Shown: positions 15,692-24,072, counted from the first letter of the stretch. The stretch is DNA of 27,231 nt from Parvularculaceae bacterium (GCA_004213235.1 SHAI01000002.1:1-27231); one strand, 5' to 3'. The notes: generated from the sequence alone by a model not told the origin. Made by a program: numbers and translations.

Positions 15692-16858
15692 GTGAGTGAT
15701 CAGAAGAACCGTAAAGCATTTGAAACACGCGTTATTCACGCCGGACAATCGCCGGACCCGACAACCGGTGCGGTTATGCCGCCAATATACCAGACCTCGA
15801 CCTTCGCGCAGGAAAGCCCCGGCGTACACAAGGGGTTCGTTTATGCCCGCGGCGCCAATCCCACACGCTTTGCTTATGAACGCTGCATCGCAGATCTGGA
15901 AAATGGCACACGCGGTTTTGCCTTCGGGTCAGGAATGGCAGCCATCGCGACAATGCTGGAACTGTTTCCCGCAGGCGCGCACATCATCGCCATGGATGAT
16001 GTTTATGGCGGTACATTTCGATTATTTGAACGGGTACGGAAAACTTCGCAAAATTTGTCGATTGATTATGTCGACTTAACCGATATTGAAAAAGTTGAAG
16101 CGGCGATCCGTCCAGAAACGAAATTGATCTGGATCGAAACCCCTACCAATCCAACCTTGAAAATTGTTGACATTGAAGCGGTTGCGGCCGCCGCGCATAA
16201 AAAGGGCGTTCTCGTCGGGTGCGATAACACCTTCGCCTCCCCATATTGCCAGCGCCCGCTGGACTTTGGTGCCGATATCGTGATGCACTCGGCGACGAAG
16301 TATCTGGGCGGGCATTCCGACGTCATTGGCGGCGTTCTCGTTGTCAATAACCAGGAACTTGGCGAACAACTCGCATTCCTGCAAAATTCTATTGGTGGCA
16401 TTCAAGGCCCGTTTGATTCCTTCCTTGCCCTGCGCGGCTTGAAAACGCTGGCGCTGCGGGTGGAACGCGCATCATCGAACGCCATGGCACTTGCCGAATG
16501 GATGTCGGCACATCCCGCCGTGGAAAAAGTCGCCTATCCTGGCTTGCCATCCCACGCCGGTCATGAAGTAGCCAAACGGCAGATGGACGCTTTTGGTGGC
16601 ATGGCAACAATTTGGCTGAAGGGTGGCCTGGACGCCGCAACAAAAATGCTTGAACGCGTTAATATCTTCACCCTGGCAGAAAGTCTTGGCGGGGTGGAAA
16701 GCCTGATCGAGCATCCGGGAATCATGACCCACGCCTCCATCCCGCCGGAACGTCGCGCAGAATTGGGCGTAAATGACAGCCTCATCCGGCTATCAATCGG
16801 GATTGAACATCATGATGATTTGCGCGCAGACCTGGAGCAGGCGCTCCAAGGTCTCTAA
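15692..16858 (+). CDS. Cystathionine gamma-lyase-type PLP enzyme (Cys/Met metabolism family)
   Basis: A 388-residue PLP enzyme of the transsulfuration family. The PLP lysine is Lys203 in MHSATKYLGGHSD; other family blocks are YARGANPTRFAYERCIADLENGTRGFAFGSGMAA and the C-terminal ESLIEHPGIMTHASIPPERRAELGVNDSLIRLSIGIE. Next to a cystathionine beta-synthase, cleavage of cystathionine to cysteine is the most likely reaction; gamma-synthase or beta-lyase activity cannot be excluded by sequence alone. I prefer GTG 15692, which has AAGAGGG about 9 bases upstream and gives a normal N terminus (MSDQKNRKAFETRVIHAG). The ATG at 15668 lacks a ribosome site. A 114-bp gap separates it from the ArsC-like gene, enough for a separate promoter. 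Confidence 0.88.
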   Translation: MSDQKNRKAFETRVIHAGQSPDPTTGAVMPPIYQTSTFAQESPGVHKGFVYARGANPTRFAYERCIADLENGTRGFAFGSGMAAIATMLELFPAGAHIIAMDDVYGGTFRLFERVRKTSQNLSIDYVDLTDIEKVEAAIRPETKLIWIETPTNPTLKIVDIEAVAAAAHKKGVLVGCDNTFASPYCQRPLDFGADIVMHSATKYLGGHSDVIGGVLVVNNQELGEQLAFLQNSIGGIQGPFDSFLALRGLKTLALRVERASSNAMALAEWMSAHPAVEKVAYPGLPSHAGHEVAKRQMDAFGGMATIWLKGGLDAATKMLERVNIFTLAESLGGVESLIEHPGIMTHASIPPERRAELGVNDSLIRLSIGIEHHDDLRADLEQALQGL

Positions 16859-16944
16859 GCGATCCCGCCTCACGATAAACTCGACATTCTCCACGGTGAT
16901 GACTAGCGTTGGCGGCTACGTCTTCGTGAAGGGATATCGATACC

Positions 16945-18399
16945 ATGGCCGACAATGCCACAACACTTGCTGAACGCATAGACGCGGTCTTTGCGCCTCT
17001 GGCGGCGGTGTCGAACGACATCATCTTTTTCTCGGTGGAAATTTTCGGCGTTCGGATGCCACTCGTGGTGATTTGGCTCATCTTCGCAGCCTTTGTGTTC
17101 ACCGTGTCATTTCGCTTTGTAAACCTGCGTGGCTTTAGACATGCCGTCGCGCTGGTGAGCGGCCGCCACAAGAAGAACGCGGCGGGTGATGGTGAAATCT
17201 CCCATTTCGAAGCTTTGTCGAGCGCTCTTTCCGGCACGGTCGGCCTGGGGAATATAGCGTCCGTCCCGGTGGCGATTTGCCTCGGCGGGCCTGGCGCGGT
17301 GTTCTGGATGATTCTTGCTGGTTTTCTCGGCATGTCGTCGAAGTTTGCCGAATGCGCCCTCGCAGTGAAGTATCGGAAAATCCTGCCCGGTGGCCGCGTC
17401 CTTGGCGGCCCGATGTACTATATCGAACACGTGTTCGGGCGGCGTGGACTGGGACCAGTTGGCAAGGTCGCCGGGATTTTCTTTGCCATAGCGACCATGG
17501 GGGCATCGATCTCCATTTTCCAGGTCAACCAATCCCACGCACAATTCGCCAATGTAACCGGCATTGCCGCGCCGATCACCTATGGCATCATTATGTGCTC
17601 TCTGGTGGCAATCGTTATCTTAGGGGGCATTAAGAGCATTGGCCGGGTCACACGCTTGCTCGTACCCGGCATGGCGGGGCTTTACCTTCTCGCTGGCCTA
17701 TCAATCATTGCGCTGAACGCTGGCGCAATACCGGACGCCATTGCCAGTGTATTTAGCGGCGCATTCGGATTTGAAGCAGCCGGCGGCGGGCTTGTTGGCG
17801 CGATTATCAACGGCATTCAGCGCGCGACATATTCAAGCGAGGCCGGCGTTGGCTCTGCCGCCATCGCCCATGCTGCGGTCAAAACCGATGACCCCCTGAC
17901 AGAGGGCTATGTCGCCCTGCTCGAACCGTTTATCGATACGGTTGTTGTGTGCACGATCACAGCTCTCGTTATCCTCGTCACCGGGGTTTATGAACCTTAT
18001 CTATATGTGCCCTCATCCCAAATCGTCGGGATTGAACTGACATCTGCCGCATTCGAACAAACCTTCGCCTGGTATCCTTATGTTCTACTGATATCGGTGA
18101 TTTTGTTCGCGTTCTCGACATTGATGAGCTGGGCCTATTACGGAGCGCAGGCCGCAGCTTACCTGTTTGGTGCAACACGCATGGTTGATGTGACATTTAA
18201 GATAATTTTGTGCGCCCTATTATCGACCGGCGCGGCGGTATCGTTATCGGCAATCATCGACTTCATCGATGCAATGTTGTTTGCGATGTGTATACCGAAC
18301 ATTATCGCGCTTTACCTGCTCCTGCCGGAGCTACGCCGCGACCTGAAGGTATATGAAGCCAGGCTAACGCCATCAGGTAAAACCGCCAGCGCATCATAA
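16945..18399 (+). CDS. AGCS-family sodium:alanine/glycine symporter
   Basis: A 484-residue inner-membrane transporter with about eleven hydrophobic segments. The family motif lies at ALSGTVGLGNIASVPVAICLGGPGAVFWM (near residue 95), followed by KFAECALAVKYR and GGPMYYIE. Later come ATYSSEAGVGSAAIAHAAVKTDDPLTEGYVALLEPFIDTVVVCT and LMSWAYYGAQAAAYLFG, all expected for sodium-coupled alanine or glycine uptake. Length is normal. A GAAGGG ribosome site lies about 10 bases before the ATG. It is convergent with engB (19 bp between stops). Its precise amino acid cannot be told. Confidence 0.92.
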   Translation: MADNATTLAERIDAVFAPLAAVSNDIIFFSVEIFGVRMPLVVIWLIFAAFVFTVSFRFVNLRGFRHAVALVSGRHKKNAAGDGEISHFEALSSALSGTVGLGNIASVPVAICLGGPGAVFWMILAGFLGMSSKFAECALAVKYRKILPGGRVLGGPMYYIEHVFGRRGLGPVGKVAGIFFAIATMGASISIFQVNQSHAQFANVTGIAAPITYGIIMCSLVAIVILGGIKSIGRVTRLLVPGMAGLYLLAGLSIIALNAGAIPDAIASVFSGAFGFEAAGGGLVGAIINGIQRATYSSEAGVGSAAIAHAAVKTDDPLTEGYVALLEPFIDTVVVCTITALVILVTGVYEPYLYVPSSQIVGIELTSAAFEQTFAWYPYVLLISVILFAFSTLMSWAYYGAQAAAYLFGATRMVDVTFKIILCALLSTGAAVSLSAIIDFIDAMLFAMCIPNIIALYLLLPELRRDLKVYEARLTPSGKTASAS

Positions 18400-18418
18400 C
18401 CGCCCGAGAGCTGCCCCT

Positions 18419-19066
18419 TCACGCCGGGGCAAAGGTGCCAATCTCTGCGCGCAGTTCCGCCAACCCGGCCCCCGTCTCAGACGAGGTCGGCATGATCACG
18501 GGGTGAGCTGCTGGGCGACGTTTGATGGCCTCAGAAATGTTTGAAATCAGATAAGGCAAGGCGGAGGGTTTTATCTTATCTGTCTTTGTAAGGATAATTT
18601 GATAATTCACCGCTGCATTATCCAGCATGTTCATCACGTCGGCGTCGACATCTTTCAGCCCACGCCGGGAGTCAATGAGCAGACACACCCGCCGCAGGGG
18701 CAGCCGCCCCCGCAGGAAATCATTGGTCAGGCGGGTCCATCGCTCAACATCAGTCTTGGAAACTTTTGCGTAGCCATAACCCGGCAAATCGACCAGGCGC
18801 AAACGGGCACCAAGATCAAAATAGTTGATCTCACGGGTGCGCCCGGGCGTGTTGGACGCCCGCGCCAGGCCTTTGCGCCCCGTCAACCCATTCAGCAATG
18901 ACGATTTGCCGACATTGGAACGCCCGGCAAATGCGACTTCCGGCGGCCCTGCATCGGGGAGTTTATCCAGGGACACAACGCCCAGCATGAAGTCGCACTG
19001 ACCGGCAAAAAGCTTACGGCCGTGCTCAATTACCGCTGGGGACAGATCTCCTTCAGGGGCCGACAT
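18419..19066 (-). CDS. engB: Ribosome biogenesis GTP-binding protein EngB/YsxC
   Basis: A 215-residue TRAFAC-class GTPase needed for 50S subunit assembly. The G motifs are all present: G1 GRSNVGKSS (residues 48–56), G2 SNTPGRT (71–77), G3 DLPGYG (93–98), G4 TKTD (160–163) and G5 SSET (195–198). The KARASNTPGRT type of G2 loop (here GLARASNTPGRT) is diagnostic of EngB. It begins 9 bp after the yidC stop on the same strand, as in other alphaproteobacteria, so it is read from the rpmH–rnpA–yidC transcript. Confidence 0.96.
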   Translation of the reverse strand: MSAPEGDLSPAVIEHGRKLFAGQCDFMLGVVSLDKLPDAGPPEVAFAGRSNVGKSSLLNGLTGRKGLARASNTPGRTREINYFDLGARLRLVDLPGYGYAKVSKTDVERWTRLTNDFLRGRLPLRRVCLLIDSRRGLKDVDADVMNMLDNAAVNYQIILTKTDKIKPSALPYLISNISEAIKRRPAAHPVIMPTSSETGAGLAELRAEIGTFAPA

Positions 19067-19075
19067 AGAACCACA

Positions 19076-20905
19076 CTACTCGCCGGGTGCCGGCGCTTTG
19101 GGTTTCATGAACGGAAGTCGTTCTCCCCAGTCCACGTCAACGCCGTTTTTCCTCATGATGAACCATTGCTGCAGGATCGACAGCGCGGTGTTCCAGAACC
19201 AGTAAAGAACAAGGCCAGCAGCGAAGCCTGCAAAAAGGAAAGTGAACATGATGGGCATCAGATTGAAAATCATCTGCTGGGTCGGATCGCTCGCCGGTGG
19301 GTTCAACTTGGTCTGGAACCACATGGCAACGCCCATCAATAGGGGCAAAACACCAATGCCCAGAAACGCGCCGATTGCCGGCAATTGTGTCGGGTCAAAA
19401 GGCAGCAAGCCGAACAGATTGAAAATTGTCGTTGGGTCGGGGGCGGACAAATCGCGAATCCAGGCAAAAAACGGTTCATGGCGAAGCTCGATGGTCACAA
19501 ACAGCGTCTTGTAAAGCGCATAAAAGATCGGCATCTGAATTAATATCGGTACGCAGCCCGCAAGTGGATTAAGCTTTTCCTTCTGATAAAGCGCCATCAT
19601 CTCCTGCTGCAGCTTCATCTTGTCATCCGTATGCCGCTCTTGCAGCGCCTTAATTTGCGGCTGCAGCTTTTTCATCTTGGACATGGACTCATAGGCCTTG
19701 TTCGCCAGCGGGAACAAAAGCGCCTTTATCACCAGGGTCAGAAGCAAAATGGCGACACCGAAATTACCCGTTAGCTTACCAAAGAAATCGAGCGTGTAGA
19801 AAATCGGCCGTGTCAGAATGAAAAAATTACCCCAGTCAACGGCCTTGTCGAAATCGCGAACACCAAGCCCGCCCTTGTCGAGGGCACTTTCATAATCCTG
19901 AAGTACGCTGACTTCCTTGGCACCGCCAAACAGGTGCGAAGTCAACGCAATCTCGCCGCCCGCAGGAACATTGCGCGCGTCCATGGCGTAACTGGCGCGG
20001 AAAATCGGCGCTTCTTGCGTCCCCACATTCCGGAGGTCCGCCATGAAGCTTTCGCCTTGCGGCGGAATCGCTGCGGCGAGCCAGTATTTATTGGTGATGC
20101 CGACCCAGCCCTCCTGGCCAGCGCGTTCGACGATGGCGGTACGTGCCTTTTTGTATTTCCGCTCAAACTTCGCAGCATCCACAACGGCAATCGGACCTTC
20201 ATGCAAGATCAGGAAATCCCGGAAATCCTCCGGGATATTGCGCTGAATCACCAACGCCCATGGCACAACGGACTGCGCCTCATCGCCGGTATTGCGCACC
20301 TTATCTGCGACTTCGAACATGAATTTTTCATCCACTGAAATCGTCCGCTCGAAGATCAGCGATCCTGCCTGCCGGGTCAGCGTAACCGGCGAAGAAGGCG
20401 TGAGCCGCGCGCCCTCCGGCGCAGACCAGAGCGCGCCTTCTCCCGCCTCACCAGCTGCAACCCAGCCCTGCTCCACATAATGGCCATGATCGCTCGCTGC
20501 GGGACTAAGAAACCGGATCATCGGGCTTTCAGGGTCTATGGTCTCGCGGTATTTTTTCAGCCGCAAATCATCAATCCGCGCGCCAGCCAGATTGATAGAG
20601 CCGATGAGCTCAGGCGTGTCGATGTCAACGCGGCCCGGTGCATCGGCCAGCGCCTCTTCAACGGTCACGAACTGATCAGCCGCAATCCCGGCAGGCGCAA
20701 AGCCATTGACCCCACTTGCCGCGATTGCTGGCGCAAAACCTTCCTGACCGGATGCTGCCGCAGCCTCGGCCGCCTTTTGCTGTTCTTCAGCGACAGCACG
20801 ACGCGCGGCTTCATAGGCTTCGCGCTGCGGGCCGGCGACAAACACCTCCCAGCCGATGAAAACAGCAGCGGCAAGCGCGAACGCGATAACGGTGTTGCGA
20901 TCCAT
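19076..20905 (-). CDS. yidC: Membrane protein insertase YidC
   Basis: A 609-residue Oxa1/YidC insertase of the Gram-negative type. It has an N-terminal anchor (VIAFALAAAVFIGWEVFVAG), a large periplasmic domain, and then the conserved core: GVAILLLTLVIKALLFPLANKAYESMSKMKKLQPQ, NPLAGCVPILIQMPIFYALYKTLF, HEPFFAWIRDLSAPDP and the last two helices near the C terminus. It places proteins into the inner membrane alone or with SecYEG. The linker after the first helix holds an imperfect repeat (EGFAPAIAASG, NGFAPAGIAA) in an Ala-rich stretch. The start ATG follows an AAGAGAG site. A 130-bp gap to rnpA contains no yidD, which often sits there. Confidence 0.96.
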   Translation of the reverse strand: MDRNTVIAFALAAAVFIGWEVFVAGPQREAYEAARRAVAEEQQKAAEAAAASGQEGFAPAIAASGVNGFAPAGIAADQFVTVEEALADAPGRVDIDTPELIGSINLAGARIDDLRLKKYRETIDPESPMIRFLSPAASDHGHYVEQGWVAAGEAGEGALWSAPEGARLTPSSPVTLTRQAGSLIFERTISVDEKFMFEVADKVRNTGDEAQSVVPWALVIQRNIPEDFRDFLILHEGPIAVVDAAKFERKYKKARTAIVERAGQEGWVGITNKYWLAAAIPPQGESFMADLRNVGTQEAPIFRASYAMDARNVPAGGEIALTSHLFGGAKEVSVLQDYESALDKGGLGVRDFDKAVDWGNFFILTRPIFYTLDFFGKLTGNFGVAILLLTLVIKALLFPLANKAYESMSKMKKLQPQIKALQERHTDDKMKLQQEMMALYQKEKLNPLAGCVPILIQMPIFYALYKTLFVTIELRHEPFFAWIRDLSAPDPTTIFNLFGLLPFDPTQLPAIGAFLGIGVLPLLMGVAMWFQTKLNPPASDPTQQMIFNLMPIMFTFLFAGFAAGLVLYWFWNTALSILQQWFIMRKNGVDVDWGERLPFMKPKAPAPGE

Positions 20906-21035
20906 GGGAGCTCTCTTACGTTTTTCTTTTATCTTTTATCTTTTTACTGACCGCCACTCCGGCAAAACCAGAGCAGAATTCTACAAGCGTCCGCGACGTG
21001 CCCACGCCATTTGGACCCAGGGCTTTTTATCACGG
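20906..21035 (-). other. Intergenic stretch between rnpA and yidC without yidD
   Basis: 130 bp without a coding sequence. On the minus strand just before yidC is a purine-rich tract with repeats of AAAAGAT (20921–20945). No convincing terminator or small gene is seen. Many bacteria carry yidD here. Confidence 0.5.
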
Positions 21036-21386
21036 TTAATTAGTGTCTTTTCGGAGCCTTAAAAGGGCGCGCTTCACATCGTCAAGCAAAAGGGGAAAAG
21101 CGCGGCGCGCCGCAGCTGGTCGTGCGATCAAAACGACGTCCGACCCCATCATGTCAACATCACGGTAAACCAGACGGACCGCCTCTTTTAATCGACGCCG
21201 CATCAAATTGCGCGTCACCGCTGGCCCCATCTTTTTTGTAATCGTGTATCCAAAGCGCACTGGCGCGCCATCATCCCGGCTGCGGCGGATCATGAGAAAG
21301 CCAGGCGTTCCAAACGACGCGCCGCGTCGCGCCGCCAGATAATCTGACCGCCGCTTTAGCGTTTGAGGAGGCGCGCGCCGCCGCAA
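21036..21386 (-). CDS. rnpA: Ribonuclease P protein component
   Basis: A 116-residue basic protein, the protein partner of the RNase P RNA in tRNA 5' maturation. The key features are TLKRRSDYLAARRG near the N terminus, FGYTITKKMGPAVTRN and the RNR-type motif RNLMRRRLKEAVR, followed by SDVVLIARPAA. The start is a TTG (21386–21384). It is the only usual start available, because the rpmH stop TAA lies four codons upstream in the same frame. No strong ribosome site precedes it, so translation probably depends on ribosomes coming from rpmH. Confidence 0.93.
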   Translation of the reverse strand: MRRRAPPQTLKRRSDYLAARRGASFGTPGFLMIRRSRDDGAPVRFGYTITKKMGPAVTRNLMRRRLKEAVRLVYRDVDMMGSDVVLIARPAAARRAFPLLLDDVKRALLRLRKDTN

Positions 21387-21395
21387 AGAAGCACG

Positions 21396-21530
21396 TTAAG
21401 CCGACAGCTTTTTACGGCCGCGCGAACGACGCCGGGCAAGCACCTTTGTACCGCCCTTCGTAGCTTTGCGCGCCCGGAAGCCGTGGCGGCGTTTGCGTAC
21501 AAGCCGACTGGGTTGATAAGTACGTTTCAT
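21396..21530 (-). CDS. rpmH: 50S ribosomal protein L34
   Basis: A 44-residue, very basic protein too short for most ORF lists. The reading begins MKRTYQPSRLVRKRRHGF, continues RARKATKGGTKVL and ends ARRRSRGRKKLSA, an almost canonical L34. It lies 9 bp before rnpA, the universal gene order, and heads the minus-strand set rpmH–rnpA–yidC–engB. Confidence 0.98.
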   Translation of the reverse strand: MKRTYQPSRLVRKRRHGFRARKATKGGTKVLARRRSRGRKKLSA

Positions 21531-21907
21531 GGGGTCGCTCTGGCGTTTTAAAATCGATTGAACTGAACATCCGCAAGTCTTGCGCGCACCGGCAACCGGG
21601 CTCGCACACTGCGGCAGAGGGCGCGGTTACAGGATGAATGCACGCCGGTCAAGGTGCCTGATAGCAACGGGGTACAAACAATCGATGGCAATTGATGATT
21701 CCGGCGCGTGCAAACGAGCGATTGTGGGGTTCATAACCCACCATCGACAAAAATCCTTCTAAATGACCATATGCCAAACAGGTCGGGCGCGCTATCAAGT
21801 GCCTGGAACACGTGCAAAGTTATTATGGCAAAGGTACTTAGCATAGGTACTTAGGCATCGGCACCGGGACGAAGAGACCGCGTCGAGGATATTATGGCGG
21901 AGAAATT
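21531..21907. other. Divergent intergenic region between rpmH and the TVP38 operon
   Basis: 377 bp without a supported gene; it must hold the promoters of both directions. Visible small structures are an imperfect hairpin GTGGG(G)TT-CAT-AACCCAC at 21724–21741, a CACGTG palindrome near 21810, a 13-bp tandem repeat at 21833–21858 and a five-codon mini-ORF at 21894–21911. I could not pick a confident -35/-10 pair. I see no cluster of DnaA boxes. Confidence 0.6.
21833..21858. repeat. 13-bp tandem repeat GGTACTTAG-N4, two copies
   Basis: GGTACTTAG occurs at 21833–21841 and again at 21846–21854, each followed by CATA- or GCAT-like bases, about 55–75 bp before the TVP38 gene. Same-face spacing (13 bp) could serve an activator or repressor, but no known factor is recognised. 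Confidence 0.6.
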
Positions 21908-22666
21908 ATGACAGACGAATCTAACGTGGCGGCAAAATCTGGCTTTATGCGCTTTTTACCGCTTATCCTGATTGGCGTGGCCGCGATTGCTGCGCTGCGC
22001 CTCGGTGTCACGGATTATCTCAGTCTTGACGCCCTGCGCGAAAATTATCAGGCCCTTACCGCTTTCGTTGAAGCGCGTTTCTGGGTCGCGCTCATTCTTT
22101 ACATGGCTGCATACATTACCGTTGCGGCGCTATCACTTCCAGGCGCGGGTATTTTGTCGATTACCGGCGGATTTTTGTTCGGCACTTTTATTGGCCTTGG
22201 TGCCGTCGTCGTCGCCGCAACCATTGGTGGAACCTTGATCTTTCTCGCCGCGCGGACTGCCTTTGGCGACTTTTTACGAAAGAAGGCGCAAGGCTTCATC
22301 AAACAGATGGAACAGGGCTTCAACAATAATGCTTTCTCTTATCTGCTGCTGCTTCGCCTGATCCCGATTTTCCCATTTTTTGTGGTGAACATCGCCCCGG
22401 CGTTTTTTGGCGTGTCGACCCGGGTATTTTTCCTCGCAACATTGATCGGCATTATTCCCGGTGCATTCGCTTTTGTCAGCGTCGGCACGGGCCTCGGCGC
22501 AATCCTGGAAGCTGGCGGTGATATCAGTTTGTCGGGCTTACTGACCAAGCCGGAAATTCTGACACCAATCATCGCGCTGTCTGTTTTGGCATTGATCCCC
22601 ATCATCGCAAAAGCGCTCGGCGTCAAAACCCCCTCCTCTGCAACCGAACAAGGCGACAACTCATGA
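21908..22666 (+). CDS. TVP38/TMEM64 (VTT/DedA-superfamily) membrane protein
   Basis: A 252-residue inner-membrane protein. After one N-terminal helix (FLPLILIGVAAIAALRLGV) comes the VTT domain: LSLPGAGILSITGGFLFGTFIGLGAVVVAATIGG, then FLRKKAQGFI and the signature FSYLLLLRLIPIFPFFVVNIAPAFFGV, with re-entrant loop residues. Relatives include lipid scramblase-like and DedA proteins, but the activity here is not known. GGAG lies 5 bases before the ATG, and a five-codon mini-ORF overlaps the start. The stop overlaps the ATG of the flavoprotein gene (ATGA). Fusions and neighbour pairs of these two families are common, implying joint function at the membrane. Confidence 0.9.
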   Translation: MTDESNVAAKSGFMRFLPLILIGVAAIAALRLGVTDYLSLDALRENYQALTAFVEARFWVALILYMAAYITVAALSLPGAGILSITGGFLFGTFIGLGAVVVAATIGGTLIFLAARTAFGDFLRKKAQGFIKQMEQGFNNNAFSYLLLLRLIPIFPFFVVNIAPAFFGVSTRVFFLATLIGIIPGAFAFVSVGTGLGAILEAGGDISLSGLLTKPEILTPIIALSVLALIPIIAKALGVKTPSSATEQGDNS

Positions 22667-24072
22667 AAACCGTCAAAACAGATATCTGCGTGATCGGCGC
22701 GGGGTCCGCTGGTTTATCTTTTGCCGCCGGTGCAGTTCAATTGGGCAAAAAAGTTGTTCTCATTGAAAAAGGCAAGATGGGCGGGGACTGCCTTAACTAT
22801 GGGTGCGTCCCGTCAAAAGCCCTGCTTGCCGCTGGCGCAGCAGCCCAAAATGCGCGTGATGCGGAAAAATATGGCGTCATGGCAACGCCCCAGGTCGATT
22901 TCGCCGCAGCAATGGCCCACGTAAAATCCGTTATCGCCGGCATAGAACCCCATGACAGCCAGGAACGATTTGAAGGGTTAGGTGTGCACGTCATTCGTGC
23001 TGCCGCACGTTTTACCGGCCCGCGCAAAGTCGAAGCCGGCGATACCACCGTCACGGCGAAGTTCTTTATCATCGCCACCGGCTCATCTGCGGTTATCCCG
23101 CCGCTCAAAGGCCTGGACACGGTTGATTACCTTACCAATGAAACGTTGTTCGACCAGACCGATAAGCCGGAGCATCTGATCATCCTGGGGGGCGGGCCTA
23201 TCGGCGTTGAAATGGCGCAGGCACACGTCAGATTAGGTGCAAAGGTGACGCTTGTTGACGGCATGACCATTCTCAACCGGGAGGACGCGGACGCCGTTGG
23301 CGTCGTGCGCCAACGCCTTGAGGCCGAAGGCGTCCAGATCATCGAAAACACTCTGGCCAGTGAAGTCAGCCAGGAAGGTACAACCATTTCCGTCACGCTT
23401 TCCAACGGCACATCCATTAGCGGTGATCGCCTTCTGGTCGCGGTCGGGCGCAAAGCCAATTTTGATAATCTCGGGCTCGATATGGCCGGGGTAGAAACCC
23501 ATGACCATGGCATTGTCTCTGATGACAATCTCAGGACGAGCAATAAGCGGATTTTCGTTGCCGGTGACGTTGCTGGCGGGAAGCAATTCACCCACGTGGC
23601 CGGCGATCACGCATCCACACTGGTGCGGCGACTTCTTTTCAAAGCCCCCGCGAAAAAGCGCGATGCAGTCGCGCCCCAGGTAACCTATTGCGACCCTGAA
23701 CTGGCAAGCGTTGGCTTGAACGAGACAGCGGCGAAGGAAGCGGGTTTGTCCGTCAGCGTATCGACTTGGTCATTTGATGAAAACGACCGGGCGCGGGCGG
23801 AAAAACGAACCGATGGTTTCCTGAAAGTGGTGACGACGAAGGGCGGCAAGATACTGGGTGCGAGCATTGTTGGCAAAGGCGCGGGCGACGAGATAACGAC
23901 ATGGGCAAAGGCCATTGCAAACGACGATAAGATTGTCGCCTTTACCAAGATGATCGCGCCTTATCCGACCCGAAGCGAAATCTCTAAACGTGCCGCGGGC
24001 GCGTTTTACACCCCGACCCTGTTCTCTGGACGGACCAAGTTTGTTGTAAAACTTTTGTCCATGCTGGACTGA
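22663..24072 (+). CDS. FAD-dependent pyridine nucleotide-disulfide oxidoreductase (mercuric-reductase/lipoamide-dehydrogenase-like)
   Basis: A 469-residue class I flavin disulfide reductase. The FAD-binding GAGSAG is at residues 12–17; the redox-active disulfide is Cys43/Cys48 in GGDCLNYGCVPSK; the NAD(P)H-binding GGGPIGVEMAQ lies near residue 176; and the second FAD motif is RIFVAGDVAGG. The C-terminal dimer domain normally ends with a His-Glu pair (HPTxxE). Here the equivalent is YPTRSE, with Tyr434 instead of His and Glu439 kept. This argues against an ordinary dihydrolipoamide dehydrogenase. The C-terminal Cys pair of mercuric reductase is also absent, so neither name should be taken literally. 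It is translationally coupled to the TVP38 protein. An electron-transfer role at the membrane is inferred. Confidence 0.9.
   Translation: MKTVKTDICVIGAGSAGLSFAAGAVQLGKKVVLIEKGKMGGDCLNYGCVPSKALLAAGAAAQNARDAEKYGVMATPQVDFAAAMAHVKSVIAGIEPHDSQERFEGLGVHVIRAAARFTGPRKVEAGDTTVTAKFFIIATGSSAVIPPLKGLDTVDYLTNETLFDQTDKPEHLIILGGGPIGVEMAQAHVRLGAKVTLVDGMTILNREDADAVGVVRQRLEAEGVQIIENTLASEVSQEGTTISVTLSNGTSISGDRLLVAVGRKANFDNLGLDMAGVETHDHGIVSDDNLRTSNKRIFVAGDVAGGKQFTHVAGDHASTLVRRLLFKAPAKKRDAVAPQVTYCDPELASVGLNETAAKEAGLSVSVSTWSFDENDRARAEKRTDGFLKVVTTKGGKILGASIVGKGAGDEITTWAKAIANDDKIVAFTKMIAPYPTRSEISKRAAGAFYTPTLFSGRTKFVVKLLSMLD

Noticed and set aside
18412..18431. Hairpin TGCCCC-N8-GGGGCA between the convergent symporter and engB genes
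   Set aside because: Six base pairs, overlapping the engB stop, and no T-tract on either strand; too weak to call a terminator.
21724..21741. tRNA-like arm GTGGG(G)TT-CAT-AACCCAC
   Set aside because: No acceptor, D or T arms could be placed around it; a bulged hairpin of unknown meaning only.
21531..21907. Replication origin near rpmH
   Set aside because: No cluster of DnaA boxes (TTATCCACA-like) and no dnaA or gidA neighbours; in alphaproteobacteria rpmH is usually not at oriC.
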